From Catonia carolina (taxonomy: Eukaryota; Arthropoda; Insecta; Hemiptera; Achilidae): a stretch of DNA of 64,000 bases. Below the pieces are notes generated by a model, which was not told the origin of the DNA, did no database searches, and saw only the letters and a program-made list of their open reading frames with translations. Position 1 is the stretch's first letter; the number at the start of each line of letters is the position of its first letter. The translations under genes and the position numbers were made by a program. The DNA lies in assembly GCA_035578175.1 (NCBI GenBank), contig JAQMRL010000001.1:53219553-53283552 (forward strand), in the 5' to 3' direction. This document shows, one piece after another, positions 45,288 to 57,504 of the stretch.

Positions 45288-46222
45288 CGATGTGTGGCTA
45301 TTAAATAACGAGACTGACGTTGTAAACAATTTTTATTTTATTTTATTTTATACATGACATAATCACTTATTGTCACCTTCAATATACACTCCTCTATCCC
45401 CACAACGCTCCATGCAAATTTTCCGTTGTTGGAAACAGTGCTGGAAGTCATCTTCTGTCAGCTCCTTCAGGACACGTGCCGCTTTCTCTCTTACAGCTTC
45501 TACTGACTCAAATCTTGTCCCTCTTAATGCAGATTTTACCTTAGGGAACAGGTAGAACACAATAACATGTGATGAAACGTGGTGTTTTACTAATGATCCG
45601 GAAACGAAACGCCAATCCATGCACTGGAAGAGCCGAACTTTACCGAGAGCCAAAAAAGCTCGAATGAGCAAGTCAAAATTTAAAGCAATGATTGTTTTTT
45701 TTTATATGTATGGGATTGTGTACCTTAACTGGATTCCTGTAGGTCAAACAATTAACAAATATTACTACTTTGAGGTACCTTCTAAACTACGTTATAGAGT
45801 AAGGAAAAAACACCCCGAAATGTGGAAGGCAAATCATGGGTTCTCCACCAAGACAATGCGCCAGCTCATTCCGCCTTATCTCTCATGAGGTTCCTAGCCA
45901 AGTACAGCATCTCAGTGTTAGAAAATCCACCTTATTCACCAGATCTTACACTATGTGACTTCTACCTGTTCGCTAAGGTGAAATCTACATTAAAAGGGAC
46001 AAGATTTGAGTCTGTGGAAGCTGTAAAAGAGAAAGCGGCACGTGTCCTGAAGGAGCTGACAGAAGATGACTTCCAGCACTGTTTCCAACAATGGAAAATT
46101 CGCATGGAGCGTTGTAGGGATAGAAAAGGAGTGTGTATTGAAGGTGACAATAAGTTATTATGTATAAAATTAAAATTAAATTTTTTACAACGTCAATCTC
46201 GTCATTTAATAGCCACACCTCG
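45288..46222 (+). mobile_element. Rearranged mariner (DD34D family), copy M2
   Basis: A 935-bp element lies between TA (45286-45287 and 46223-46224). The left arm (45288 to about 45555) is an inverted copy of the 3' end, carrying the transposase C-terminus on the minus strand (KVKSALRGTRFE to EGDNK). The junction is GGGAACAGGTAGAA next to CACAATAACATGTGATGAAA. After it the + strand encodes the transposase from TCDETW to EGDNK. Ends: CGATGTGTGGCTATTAAATA and TTTAATAGCCACACCTCG. The junction is the same as in M1, so the two copies descend from one rearranged element. Confidence 0.92.
45562..46161 (+). pseudogene. mariner transposase, N-terminus missing, frameshifted
   Basis: The DNA-cleaving enzyme of mariner, here without its DNA-binding N-terminal ~120 residues. 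In order: TCDETW (first catalytic Asp), DPETKRQSMHWKS, KKARMSKSKFKAM, GIVYLNWIPVGQTINKYYY, then a frameshift near 45830-45850, WVLHQDNAPAHSA (second Asp), PPYSPDLTLCDFYLF (third Asp), KGTRFESVEAVKEKAARVLK, ELTEDDFQHCFQQWKIRMER and CIEGDNK. Counting from the Asp of QDN to the Asp of LCDF leaves 34 residues between them, the DD34D signature of mariner. Two overlapping frames (45619-45888 and 45822-46283) cover it, so no intact protein can be made. Confidence 0.88.
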
Positions 46223-46502
46223 TACTTTTATGTATTTTCCTCAAGATCTCCCATGCAAAAATTTCCCGGCATTCATCATTTAAAATTACGAACACAATCC
46301 CCGCAATCCCGTAAGTCATCGTAAAGAACAACAGTTTTTAGGGGTTTTATTTCAAGAACACTTCTGAGTTTCTGAAATAAATATATGTTTTTCCTGAGAT
46401 ACTTACTTAATCCATCAATATGTTTCTACCATCGAGGCAAAATAATCAACCAAACGTCAATACTCCGGCCACTCAGTTGCACAGATTTATTCAACCTTTT
46501 AT

Positions 46503-46836
46503 ACTATAGCAGTTCTGTTTCTTATCACATGGTCAGCCAATTATATGACTGAAGCATTTAAGAACAGAAGAGGTAGAGTTGTAAAAGACACTTGTCAGAG
46601 CTATCTCCTTTGAGAATCATGAATTTAATTTTACAGCCAGACCCTTGTAGTGAATAAAGTGAAGGTGTCATTTGCAAAAGTAAAGTAGGTGCTCTTCAGA
46701 GGTCTTGCTATGTTAATAATCATACTTCTCCACTCAGTGAGGAAGGCAATTGTAAACCACCTCACTCCTAGTTTTACTTAGTAAAGCCTCTAGAGGTTCA
46801 AACCTGCCTTTCGGCTAATGACCTAAACTACAACAT
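46503..46836 (+). repeat. Family A SINE-like repeat, copy 8
   Basis: It runs from CAGTTCTGTTTCTTATCACA to CCTCTAGAGGTTCAAACCTG CCTTTCGGCT and CCTAAACTACAAC. The ~45-bp head is missing. The shared frame is broken (GACCCTTGTAGTGAATAAAG). Confidence 0.8.
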
Positions 46837-47960
46837 ATAGCCTAATTAAATCTGTAAATGGCACTTAATCAAAATTTACGGTATTTTACGCTTAACCTGG
46901 TACAAATGAGGAAGGATAGTTTTTTGAGATTTATTTTTATTCATTAATTACAAACATCCTGAGGTTGAACTCTTTCTATCAAGGCCCTATCTCTCAAATC
47001 GGTTCAGCGGTGTATTTTCACTGCAGAGTCGTATGAAGGAAGGATGGTTTTAGAAAAAAATGAATTAGACTTAAAAAACAATTTATGGAATGTAATCCAA
47101 GAAATTGGATCAGACAAAAACGGAAGATAGAATATTCGGTACTGGTGAAGAAGGGAAACAAAATTTAATTTTAATACAATTTTAGGGCACCAATCTTAAT
47201 ACGTTATTTTTTGCAAGACAAAAAATTAGTAGACATCTGATAATGTTAACTTCTTTCACATTAGTAAAAAAGATGTATGTTTTTAAATGCATAGTAACTT
47301 GATATAATTTTATTGTACCAAAATTAAATTGATTATGTAATCTATTGTTACTTCAAAATTATTTTTTTTATTAGATCTACCTGTGCGAGTGAGTTGTTAC
47401 CGAAACATTTTTACATAATCATTAGATTGATAAAAGAATACTGTGACCTTCAATAAAGTAGAGAAGGTTTTTTATTATTCTTTTTTAGGCAGGCAATATT
47501 ATTATTTCATAATAACAATTTGTTAACTGCTGTGACCGCCTTGTGGTTTTCTATTGTTTAATGAAAGTTGTAAAAGACTTGTAGCGATCCTTTAAATCTT
47601 CAGTGATTACTATCGTAAACCCCCCGTTGTTGTTTGTTGATTTGGTAATGAGAATGACATAATTTGACAGTGTATTTTGTCTTCGAACTGTTGACCTTAG
47701 TGGTATAAAAAATAAATATTTCAGTGACAGCACTTTATTTAATTATCATGATCTTCTAAACAGAACAAAGTATTCGTAAGTTAAATTACACCAGCTGGGC
47801 GAGTAACTTGGTAATGTGGCCAGATGACAACATAAATAACCATTGGACGTTTTTTTTAATTTCAAATCGTTTACATTACAGAAAGTACTCAGAACCTATA
47901 AGAACTTTGGATAGATGTTTATAATACAAGTTCTTGTAGACAGTTGCAGTAAATTTTAAA
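46837..47960. other. AT-rich intergenic DNA
   Basis: Nothing recognised. Confidence 0.4.
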
Positions 47961-47961
47961 T

Positions 47962-48638
47962 TAAAAATCTGGAGTGAAACACTCACACAACTCTCTTTTT
48001 CCAATGTAAATAATAAAATATTTTATCTACGTTTAATCGTGAGTAAATGACGCAAATGAAAATCAACCTTTGTAAAAGAATGCTTGCAATAAAAGTTGTA
48101 GGTTTTTTATTTTTCTATAACTTTGATTGTATACACTTTTGTCGTTAAATGCATACTTAGACCGCAATCTTTAAAAATCCCTTACTTTACCGATTTTAAT
48201 GAGAACAGTACAGAAAATCACTGACAAGAAAAAATGTTTGAAATAGAAGTTGGTGGTTGTTTAATTTCCTACAACTTAAATTATATACGCTTTTGCTGAA
48301 ATGCATATTTAGGCCGCAATCTTAAAAAAAGAAAAAAAAACAATTTTTACCACGAGAGCACAGCTCCGCTAAAACTTTCAGCAGAAATGGCGCTTACCCT
48401 ATCTTGTAGAGCGTAAAAACAGTAGTAAATGAGGCGATTATTAAAAAAAGTGTTAAGAGGCTTTTTTGAGAAAATCACACGAATAAATTTCTACTTCCGG
48501 TGGACTGATTTTGTTGAACATGTTCGTGTCTGGTCCCCTTGTGGTATCTAATTAAGTTTCAGGTTTCAATTTCGTACCATATTGCGTTCTTGAGATAGTT
48601 TGTTGTATCACACCTATATATCAAGGCAAGAGAAAGTA
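47962..48638 (-). mobile_element. Family T (Helentron/HINE-like) element, copy T4, internally deleted
   Basis: On the minus strand it starts ACTTTCTCTTGCCTTGATAT. The AGACCCCCTGAACC block is missing, so CTCAAGAACGCAATATGGTA follows closely. It then shares GACTGATTTTG..-type blocks (TCAGTCCACCGGAAGT), GATAGGGTAAGCGCCAT and TATGCATTT. It ends GTGTGAGTGTTTCACTCCAG ATTTTT; the hairpin has one mismatch. Confidence 0.75.
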
Positions 48639-49813
48639 TAAGTGTTTTTTCTTTAATTCACTATCACTACAGTATTCCCTGAAAAAAGGCTCAGTAAAAA
48701 TAATTGTTTAGTTTCTATGAATTTCATTCAAAGTCAAATTTAACTTATTTTAAATGTGTGTTTGATCAGGTATTGATGTTGGACTTTAATTGTGTATCTA
48801 GATTGTTAGTATTTGTAAGAAAACTAAAAATGATACCTGTAGTTTTAGGTTTCATATAATAAAAGAAACATTTTCTTGTAGGTTAGCTAATATATTTAAT
48901 ATTTGTTAGTAATTCTCACATTTGTTGTTATTTTTATGGATATTATATTTAATGACTGCTGTCAGTCAGTACAATGATGGGAGAAAGCATAGAAACAATG
49001 CAGTAGCCGTAATTATAGTCTACTATAATCTTGAAGTTGACAACGTACTATTATTTCATTCCTGTACAGTTCGCTAATTTTTATAGTGACGAGGCATACT
49101 GAACTATATTTTGTTAAAGTAGGCTTAAAATTTTGTGTAAATGATGTTTCAACAAAGAATTTTAACTATTAACAGTTAATTATATTCCATTACAAACGCA
49201 TACCAAAGTAATAAAATACTCGTAAAAGATCGTAGTTTTTATGATTGATAGCTAAAGAGGTGTTCTAAATCCAGTTAGCCTTCATTAAAGTTTTGTGTAA
49301 ACTTTTATTAAATTTCTTCTCATTCTGTTTTCGTCTTGGGCCCACCTTAGGACCACGTTAAGGTAGCTATTTCATAATAAGTTCTGTATATAACTATTTA
49401 CTTAAAGGTTTTTTCCTGTTTTAGTTTTCTTCTTTTGTTCAGACTATTAGTTAATATTTTCCCTTCTGAAAAGAACTATAAAAATTTTCATTTTTCATTT
49501 TGATTTGATCTTTGTTGCCTACTGTACCATATCAAGATTTATCCGAATTTCTTTGAAATCTTTTGGTTTTCTTTTCTTAATTAAAAGTGTATTCGTTTCT
49601 GTATCTAGTGTATTGTGAATTGCTAAAAACGTAAGCAGTACTATGATAATTTATTATTTCCGCACAAAACCGTTTGTATTGGATCCCAACTTTATGAGCC
49701 ATATAAGGACTTTATTTATTCAAGCTGATGTATGGAAAAATCTTGAAATATTTTTTTTTTTAGTTTGTAAAGTCGCGCAAACTACTGTGGTTAGGTCTGC
49801 TACTGAGTACTAG
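48639..49813. other. AT-rich intergenic DNA
   Basis: Nothing recognised. Confidence 0.4.
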
Positions 49814-49965
49814 CTGGTCCGTCGGTGTAGGTGTTAGTGCAACTGCTTTTTAAGCCAGGAATCCCGGGTTCTATTCCCGGTTAGTTATGGCATTTTATCA
49901 TCACCTATTTTCAACTATCACACTTCACCGTCTGCATCATCCTTAATTTGTGCAACAGTCGTTTA
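49814..49965 (+). repeat. tRNA-derived SINE, family B-related, copy B6
   Basis: It has the head GTCGGTGTAGGTGTTAGTGC, AACTGCTTTTTAAGCCAGGA, the B box GGGTTCTATTCCC, then TATGGCATTTTATCATCACC, CTTCACCGTCTGCATCATCC and GTGCAACAGTCG. The body matches family B (CACCGTCTGCATTAGCAGTA, AACAGTCGGA), while the head resembles family C, so it may be a chimera or a third subfamily. Confidence 0.65.
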
Positions 49966-50029
49966 TATATACAACAAAAGTTGCAACTTTGGATTACGGT
50001 GTGTTATAATTGGTTTGTAACATGTGATA

Positions 50030-50110
50030 ATTTTTAGACCCTGATCAGAAACCGAACCTGGGATCTTCCGCTTTGCAGTGCAGCACAGTCTACAGTTATT
50101 TTAAATTGAC
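50030..50110 (-). repeat. SINE family C fragment, copy C5
   Basis: TTTAGACCCTGATCAGAAAC CGAACCTGGGATCTTCCGCT TTGCAGTGCAGCAC is the minus-strand form of GCAAAGCGGAAGTTCTGGGTTCGATTCCCGGC..AGGGTCT. It lies 65 bp from B6 in opposite orientation. Confidence 0.65.
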
Positions 50111-51454
50111 TTTCGGGTTATCACAGTTATCCAATTGGTAGGTAAGGTGCTATTAATTTGTTGAGTAATACCGGTTGATTGACGTACCTCGTGCGGTGAC
50201 CTCACATGAACAGTGTCCAATGGTTGTCACTGGTCAACTCCAAGCAAAGATAAAAAACTACAGCAATAATATTGAAAGATTATCATTAATGTATATATCC
50301 CGATAACAAATAAAGCCTAAAAATATGATAAATGTTAGTTTTTCGATTTTTAGATAAATTTAAGAAATCCATTTTTAAGTAAAAACTAATAATCAGGTGT
50401 GCTGTAGGTAATATTATGATTGGACGAAAAACAAGTATCTTCTAACCAGTTTCGGAAAGTTTTAATAGATATAGCAGTTTATTTATATTGATCGGTTTGG
50501 AGAAGAAAGAATTTCTTTGCATTGGACTAATACATTCAGCCGAATGACCGTCGAATTGTTGTGTTATGGTTGTGATTTTGCTTTTTGTTGTGCCTAAATT
50601 TAGTACTTGAAACGTAATTATTCAGCTTCTGACGGACAAATGAATGGTATAACAATATAATTGTTATGTATTTGGTTCAGTAGTGCCTGCATTTGGTCTT
50701 TGCTGCTCTCTTTGTTGATATTATTAACTTCTATATTATTATTATTATTATAACTCCTCCTGTTTGCCTTGTCATCTGAATACCTATTGACTGTAATAAT
50801 AATAATAATAATAATAATACGAATGCTTTAATAATCATCTCTTTTATTAAATTACAACTTAATGGCTCAAAGGAAATATCCACCGTTATCTCTTATTTTT
50901 GTTGTCATTGTAATTAATCATCTTACCATTTAAACATTCAACGTTTCGAGATGCAACAATGATCAGTTGCAAATTTTCAAAAATTAAATGATTGCAGTTT
51001 GAATATGGTGTTGTGAAGTCGAAATAAACCTCTTTAAATACAATTATTTATAACTTGTTTAATTTCCCGTTGAACTAATAAACTCGTTATTTCTAGTGTA
51101 AGGATAATTTTAGCCTTGCAGACGGACATCTGGAGAAGTTGTCGGATCTCGACGTTATCCACATAAATATTGAAGCAATTTGAATTAGAAAATGACACTG
51201 TTGTGGTGTCATCGGATGAATGAATAAATGGCCTTGCAGAGCTTGGAAGTGGATCCCGAGGAAGAACGGAGTAATGTAAAATAGTGCACCCAGCAAAGTA
51301 GTGGATGAGAGGTGTAATGAAGATGATTTTCAGTAGAGACCTACTGGAGAGATTGGACAGGTTAAGAAGTTTGACGTTTGGGATACGACAAACGACAATA
51401 ATAGCTGTACAGAGGCATAAAAAAAATCTGTATCATTTTTTAGAGCTTTACGTG
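50111..51454. other. AT-rich DNA with (ATT)n and (AAT)n microsatellites
   Basis: ATT units lie at about 50736-50750 and ATA/AAT units at about 50795-50818. Otherwise nothing is recognised. Confidence 0.5.
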
Positions 51455-51474
51455 GTCGTTCTTAGGCTAAGACA

Positions 51475-52335
51475 ATAAATAACCTGGATAAACTGGACCA
51501 CTGATTTTTTGGAATTCTGGGTAATCCGGAACTGGATAAGAAAAGAGCAAAAAATAGATTAATTTACGTATTGTCTTTTAAATTACAATTAAATTTGCTA
51601 GAAGTAGTGTTGTAGTTCTGTTCATCGTATAGCTCTATATTTCTACGTTTTGACGTTGATTCATGTGTTTTTCATAGTACGATTTCTCCCTTCCAACAAT
51701 CTGTTTCTGTCCGTACTACAGTCAACAGCGTTCCCTTGTTTTCGTGTGATTACGGTTAACGAGGTTGACCACGTGTTGAATTATTCGAACTCAAAAATAA
51801 AATATGAAGATGCAGTTAAAAATTTCAAAAAATGATTTTCAGTGGCCAACGAGAAAATATCCTTCAGATAAAAAAGAACTATTAAATCCAATACGCAAGG
51901 TCGCTGCAGAAAAATCAATCTTAGAAAGTAAACAACACAGTCACAGACTTCTGAATATAAGTATAATAAATGTTGTTTTTCAAAAAAATGATATTCAGTG
52001 GGCAACAAGAAAAATATCCATCAGATAAAAAATAACTATTAAATCCAATACGCAAAGTCGCTGCTGAAAAATCAGTCTTAAAAAGTAAACAACACAGTCA
52101 CAGACTTCTGAATATAAGTATAATAAATGTTGTTTATATAATGTGAAATACGTTAGAAATATGTCGTTTTTTTATTTAATGTATTGATAAAGTAGAAAGT
52201 GTTAATTGCGAATATCACTTCTAGACTTTCCTCAGTACTCCATCCTAAATGCAAACCCTTGGTAATCCGATTTTCCGGTACCCAAACAGCCGTGAAAATT
52301 TACCCGTTCGGTTCATCTAGGTTTTCAGTATTATT
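51475..52335. mobile_element. Possible pogo/Tigger-like non-autonomous element
   Basis: The left region ACCTGGATAAACTGGACCAC..GGGTAATCCGGAACTGGATA and the right region, read in reverse, AAACCTAGATGAACCGAACG..CCGGAAAATCGGATTACCAA look like degenerate inverted Tigger-type ends. Between them lies a 155-bp tandem repeat. Boundaries and class are uncertain. Confidence 0.4.
51823..52135 (+). repeat. 155-bp tandem duplication
   Basis: Unit 1 is 51823-51977 and unit 2 is 51978-52135. Each begins TTTCAAAAAA.TGAT.TTCAG and ends ATAAGTATAATAAATGTTGT. They differ by a modest number of substitutions and small indels. A 74-codon + frame (51804-52028) covers the first unit and enters the second, repeating NDFQWPTRK / NDIQWATRK. 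This is periodicity from the DNA repeat rather than evidence of a gene. Confidence 0.85.
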
Positions 52336-53398
52336 CAGTTCTTTAGGATAAATTGCTCGTAAATATATTTTGTTTCCTTGTCGAAGAAATTATACGGATT
52401 TGTGGGATTGCACACGTGTAAGGTGTTAAAAATATCAATAATTTGGTTTGCAAGTTGCCTACGCTGCGCCTTGTCACGATTGGATTGTTACTGGAAACAG
52501 TACTCATACATTGTTCTCTTCATAATGCGTACTCTACGCATTTATAAAACTGGATTGTATGTGTAAAAAAGTTCTTGTATGCATACATTTAGGAAAACTT
52601 TAAACTGCTAGCAATATTCTAGATGAACAACGCAGTAGAGGATATTTTACTCTGGATTAGCTGTCTCAGGTTTATTACTCTTGCAAAATACGGATTGTGT
52701 CGTACTTTTCTATTGCATTGTTTATAAATAAGTTTTTTCGGAAAATATATGCCCGCCTGTGGGATTATTTGAAGTTTTGCTCGGCTGCACTGTTTGATAT
52801 ATTTCAGCTTTTCGATACTCTGCTAGATTCTGGACACTGTATTGCTTCCATGCAGTTCCAAATTTTCAGTAGTCTGTAATAAATCTGTAATAAATTCAGT
52901 AGCCTGAGAAGAAATCTAGCCAACGAAACATCAATGTAAATATCTGAGTTTATATGTTTTGGTTTACTATGTTACTTATTCATGTATGGTTTTAATTAAC
53001 TTTTTTTTTACCGTTGGTGTCTTCTTTTATTGGTTTTTACTGTTCTTCTGTAATAAATTCTCGACCTATGTTAATTACTTCATACGATTTTATCTTACTA
53101 TGTATTTTAATATGTAAATTCAGGACAACAAAATTTTCGTTTTTATGGTTTATTGTTGTATTCATATCGTACGGCGTGTGAAAAGTTAGAAGGAATTGTA
53201 TTTCTTTTGCGAAATTCAAAGTGTAGGCGACAAAAGAATTTCGGTTCATTAAAGTTGTGTTTACGGTAGTTCCAAGATTATTCTTAACGCTTCCGTACAA
53301 TTTTTTAATTTTTATAAAAAGGCTTATAGTTAAAAATACGTATGTGTTGAAGACAATTAATTGGTATTATTTGCTATTTTATCACGTGTTCTATCAAC
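52336..53398. other. AT-rich intergenic DNA
   Basis: Nothing recognised. Confidence 0.4.
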
Positions 53399-53688
53399 TA
53401 TCTGTTTCTTATCACTTGGTTAGCCAATATGACTGAAGCATTTAAGAATAGAAGAGGTAGAGGTGTAAAAGTCATAGTTATCTCTTCTGAGAGTAATGGA
53501 TTTCATTATAGGCTACAGCCAGATGTGAGTGACGTGAAGGTGTCATTTTGCAGGGTGGAAAGTAGATAATCAGTGAGTATTTCTACTCAGTTAGGAACGA
53601 TGGTAAAACATCTCACTTCTCATTTTACTTAATAAAGCCTCTAGAGGTTCAAATGATCCTTTTGGTTGATGACCTAAAGAACAACATT
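53399..53688 (+). repeat. Family A SINE-like repeat, copy 9 (most diverged)
   Basis: It runs from CTGTTTCTTATCACTTGGTT through GAACGATGG to CCTCTAGAGGTTCAAATGAT CCTTTTGGTTGATGACC. The region around the central GAGGGCC block is deleted. The 3' palindrome is kept, but the hairpin (GATCC-TTTT-GGTTG) no longer pairs fully. Confidence 0.75.
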
Positions 53689-55135
53689 ATTTGAATCGGT
53701 CATTTCAGAAAGCCCATTAGTTAAAATTTTACATTTTTTCTTTTGTGCATTTTAGGACTAGCTGAACGCCATCCCTACAAAAATCACATTAAGTATGGAT
53801 TTCCTTAAGTTATATAACTCTAAGAAAAGGCTTATCCTTAAGTATATAAAGTGCTTTCTTCTAATTAAAAAATGAAAGTAGATGAACTTTTGAAGTTTAA
53901 ACTTTACTTTCTAGTGGAAGAAGGTATATTAAGTTTCTATGCAAACATCTTTTTAAGGGTGGTAACTACTGTTTTTGACATCGACGAAGAACGTGAATAC
54001 TCTGAAAATTTAAATTTTTCTTTCTTAAAGTTAACAATTTCAATTTTGATAACTGCAAAATGCTGTTGAGTAATAATGTAGATTATTAAAATAAATAAAT
54101 GAATACTGTAGTACAACACTATTTTCTTCTGATCTAACAACGTAAATAAGCATTTTACTCCAATTAATTTCAGAAGCATTAAGTCAAAATTTTCCATTTT
54201 TTTTTTAACAAGTGGCTTACCTTTAAAAAGACAAAGTATGCACTTTTATTATTGAAGGAGACAGCCCTCTAGACAAATTATATTTTTTAAATTGGTTTTT
54301 ATTGAAACAGTAAATTATTAGTTTTTAAAATTTTTCCAAAAGTTGTTTTTCTGATTTATGGGCTTTCCAAAATGACCGATCATTTGCTAAACATAAATAA
54401 TTTATGTATATTAATAATAAAAATAAATATATTTGCTCTGTATAATGTTTAGCTTTAGTTAACGTATTTAGTTTAGCCTACAACTACTTCCCCGCGCACA
54501 GGCTATGCCTAAATGATGATGAAGCCTCGGGCTTGGGTCCAGCATGGTATGTTAGATAAATACTAAATAAATAAAACCATTCATTGGCAGTGGCTTTTGT
54601 TTATATTTGTTTTATCAGACGTAAAAGTTACCTTTATAACTTCTTTAATTTTATGCATTTAGGTTATACCGTGAAATCTTTACAAAAGCTATAGAATTCT
54701 GACGCGCACTTTTTCCTTACTTGTAAAATTGTACGAGTATACTGCACCATAGTTCATTGTACATGACTTTATTTACAACGTTTTTTTTGTATGAGCCTCG
54801 TTGAAACACTTTTTCCCACGATTAAACACGTTAACCTTCAACAGGACACTCGAGTAATCCTTACTAGTTTATGCATTTTGTTATAGTAAGCTACTTTCGT
54901 GACGTAACTTCTTACTGTAACGTCCTCCTAACAAGGCTGTAAACAAGCGTTATCTTAAGGATTTATATGGATCAGTATGTACCCTTTGTATGGTTATTTA
55001 TCTAAATATTTACACTTGCAAACAGTTAACAGTAGTACTCAAAAAAGTATTTACTTACCAATTTAATAATAATAATAGTTTCTCCAGGGCTGTCTCAATG
55101 TTTGTTGTTAACATCGTAAGCTGTTTTCTAATAAT
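53689..55135. other. AT-rich intergenic DNA
   Basis: Nothing recognised; the frames at 53872-54069 and 53937-54197 lie on opposite strands in low-complexity DNA. Confidence 0.4.
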
Positions 55136-55139
55136 ATGA

Positions 55140-55640
55140 CTGTGACAGAAGGTCGAAAAGAATTTTTTTTTAAATCAGTAAATGTATTCTTTTTTCTACT
55201 GGGATTAGGCCTGTTTCATAAGGTTTATCATCGTTTCTGTGGCCGTCCGACATCATGTCTTCCAGATAACACGTATTTCATTAGTCTCATACGATCACCT
55301 GGGATTGTACGAACGTGATCTTTCCAATCTTGCCGGTATTCTATCTCACACGGTATTATATCACACGTTCATCCGTGTTATACGTACCCAACTCCCCAAT
55401 TCCTTCCTTAGCTCTTCATTGGGAATCAACATTGGGATGTCTTAGACATCCTTTCTAGTGTCTCAAGTATTTAATTTCAGCAGCTTGTAACTAATTCTGC
55501 TGTTTTGCTGTCATTATTCATGATTCACTCTCATAGAGAAGAATTTAAGCATTCATTGTTTTGTAAAAATTTTACTTAGTCTCTTTCTCGTGTTATTTTT
55601 CAGCGTTCTACTAATTGTTCCGCACTCGGCTTGAAACTTG
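55140..55640 (-). pseudogene. LINE ORF2 C-terminal fragment
   Basis: On the minus strand, across frames: YESESWIMTAKQQ, LQAAEIKYLRH, KGCLR, PNEELRKELG, then DWKDHVRTIPGDRMRLMKYV and LSGRHDVGRPQKRW. This is the post-RT part of an RTE/CR1-like ORF2 (LYGSE.W.........LQ.AEM.FLR...G......RNE.IR+ELG ... W..H..R......P......GRRDVGRP.KRW). The + strand frames at 55136-55318 and 55239-55445 are shadows of it. Confidence 0.75.
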
Positions 55641-56285
55641 TTGACAAGTGTGTTATAATTTACAACTGCAAGTGCTGATGATGTTCCTGAAAAGTAATTT
55701 TTTAAAAGAACTTAGGCCTATGTAGGGTGTATATGGCACCCAAGATTAAAATTTATTTTTGAATTTAGTTACTATTTAAAATAAAAGCTTTACAGATAAG
55801 AAAAAAGTAATAACTGATCAATTCTTTTCAATTAATGATGCAGACTTTTTTTTAATTTACTAGATCAGTTACCTAAGATTTAATTTGTTTTTTTTTGTGA
55901 TTAATGAGCTGCCACACTTTCGGATGTTTAATTACGTTTTTATATTTTTATTTATAATTTTTTTGTTCAAATAGTAAATTGCTGGTAACCTCCAAAACAG
56001 GTTAACCCTAAAGAGGTGCCTAATTTCACTTCAAATTAGGACTATTATCTCATCTTTTTTTATTTGTTGTTGGTTTTAGTTTATTTATGATAAATACAAA
56101 TAAATTTATTTATTATTATTATTATTTTAATTTACTTGTATTTATATTGTCATAAAATGAGATAAGAAGTTGTAGATTTCAATTATTTTGTATGATTCAA
56201 TTTATTTTTGTTTAGTTGTATGTACGTATGAAGAAATGGAGTGAAAATAAGAAATTATTATTATAATTATTAAATTTCAGTCCTA
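55641..56285. other. AT-rich intergenic DNA
   Basis: A short (ATT)n run lies at about 56110-56128; nothing else is recognised. Confidence 0.4.
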
Positions 56286-56289
56286 TTTA

Positions 56290-56375
56290 CGTTCCTACGT
56301 GCTGCAAAATCCGGTTAATTGGGAACCGTATGCACAAGTGCAGACGGTCCCGCAATAAAGCGGCTGTCCGGATGA
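56290..56375. repeat. Possible pogo/Tigger-like end fragment
   Basis: GTGCTGCAAAATCCGGTTAA then TTGGGAACC resembles AATCCGGnTAATTGGG Tigger-type ends. GTCCCGCAATAAAGCGGCTG TCCGGATGAAACG follows. Confidence 0.4.
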
Positions 56376-57504
56376 AACGAAATGACATGTTATGCGATAT
56401 AAAACGATATAGTAAGAGAATAACCGTAACCTAAGTTATTTATTTGTAAATTATTTATGTATGAAGTCTGTAAGCGATATCTCGTTTGGAACTTTAAAAA
56501 AACTATAGTTAGCTTAATTTTATTTTTGCATGTTGAACAAAAAAGATTGTTTTTTCTTTTACCTTGACTGAGAGTCATTAAACAATTTCTCAGTACTAGA
56601 CGCCGATGCAGTTAGATACATATTTAAAATTTTATGAAAGGTTAGGAAGAAAAGTTTTATCATTCCGTGCGTTTCATTATATTTGGATTGGTGATTCTAA
56701 AATAAAACATTGTGGTTATTATCGTAGACTTGACAAATAGATGAATACAAAACGTAAATATTGTGTTCTTTAATCATGTTGTTATAATTTAATTTTTGTG
56801 TCTTCCTAAGACAGTTGGAATCTAGTTTTCCTGTTGACTGATTGTTACCAATAAGTTGTTTTTTTAATGACTTAACTATATTAATATTTGTTTTTATATT
56901 TTTAGTTTCAACATTATAGAGTGCTACGAATGCTAAACTAACTTTCGACTTTTTTTAATAAATAACTTGTTCTAAAGTCTGCAAGTATGTTGTTTCTTGT
57001 TCAAGGTAATCCAGTAGTCAAAGAATGCTCCTCTACTAACGAGGTTTATTTCATTGTACTTACTACAAAAGCCTAAACATTTTACACTATTACTGTAGGC
57101 CTACACTTCATTCGTTAACTATTTACAATACTGCATTTTATTTACAAGTAAAGTGAAATGAAATATTGTAAAATTTTTATTGTTTATTTTCTTTTATGGT
57201 GTTTTATTTAATATAAAACTGGTTTTTAAGTTTCATTTTACTATCTACATTTATATAAGTCATTGAGCTTTTCAAACGACCTCCTACTCGACTCGTTATT
57301 TTTAATATTATTTACTTATAATTTTCTACGTTCTTATTATTTCATCGTAATAAAACACTATAATAATGACAACAATTAAAAACAATATTTCTTGGTATTA
57401 GTGAGATATTAAATTATTACTGTAAATATTTTCTCCACCTTTCAACAAAAATGTTTGTTTAATTAAAATAGTCGTCGTGAGTCAGCTGTTTTAACAGATG
57501 ATTT
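56376..57504. other. AT-rich intergenic DNA
   Basis: Nothing recognised. Confidence 0.4.
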
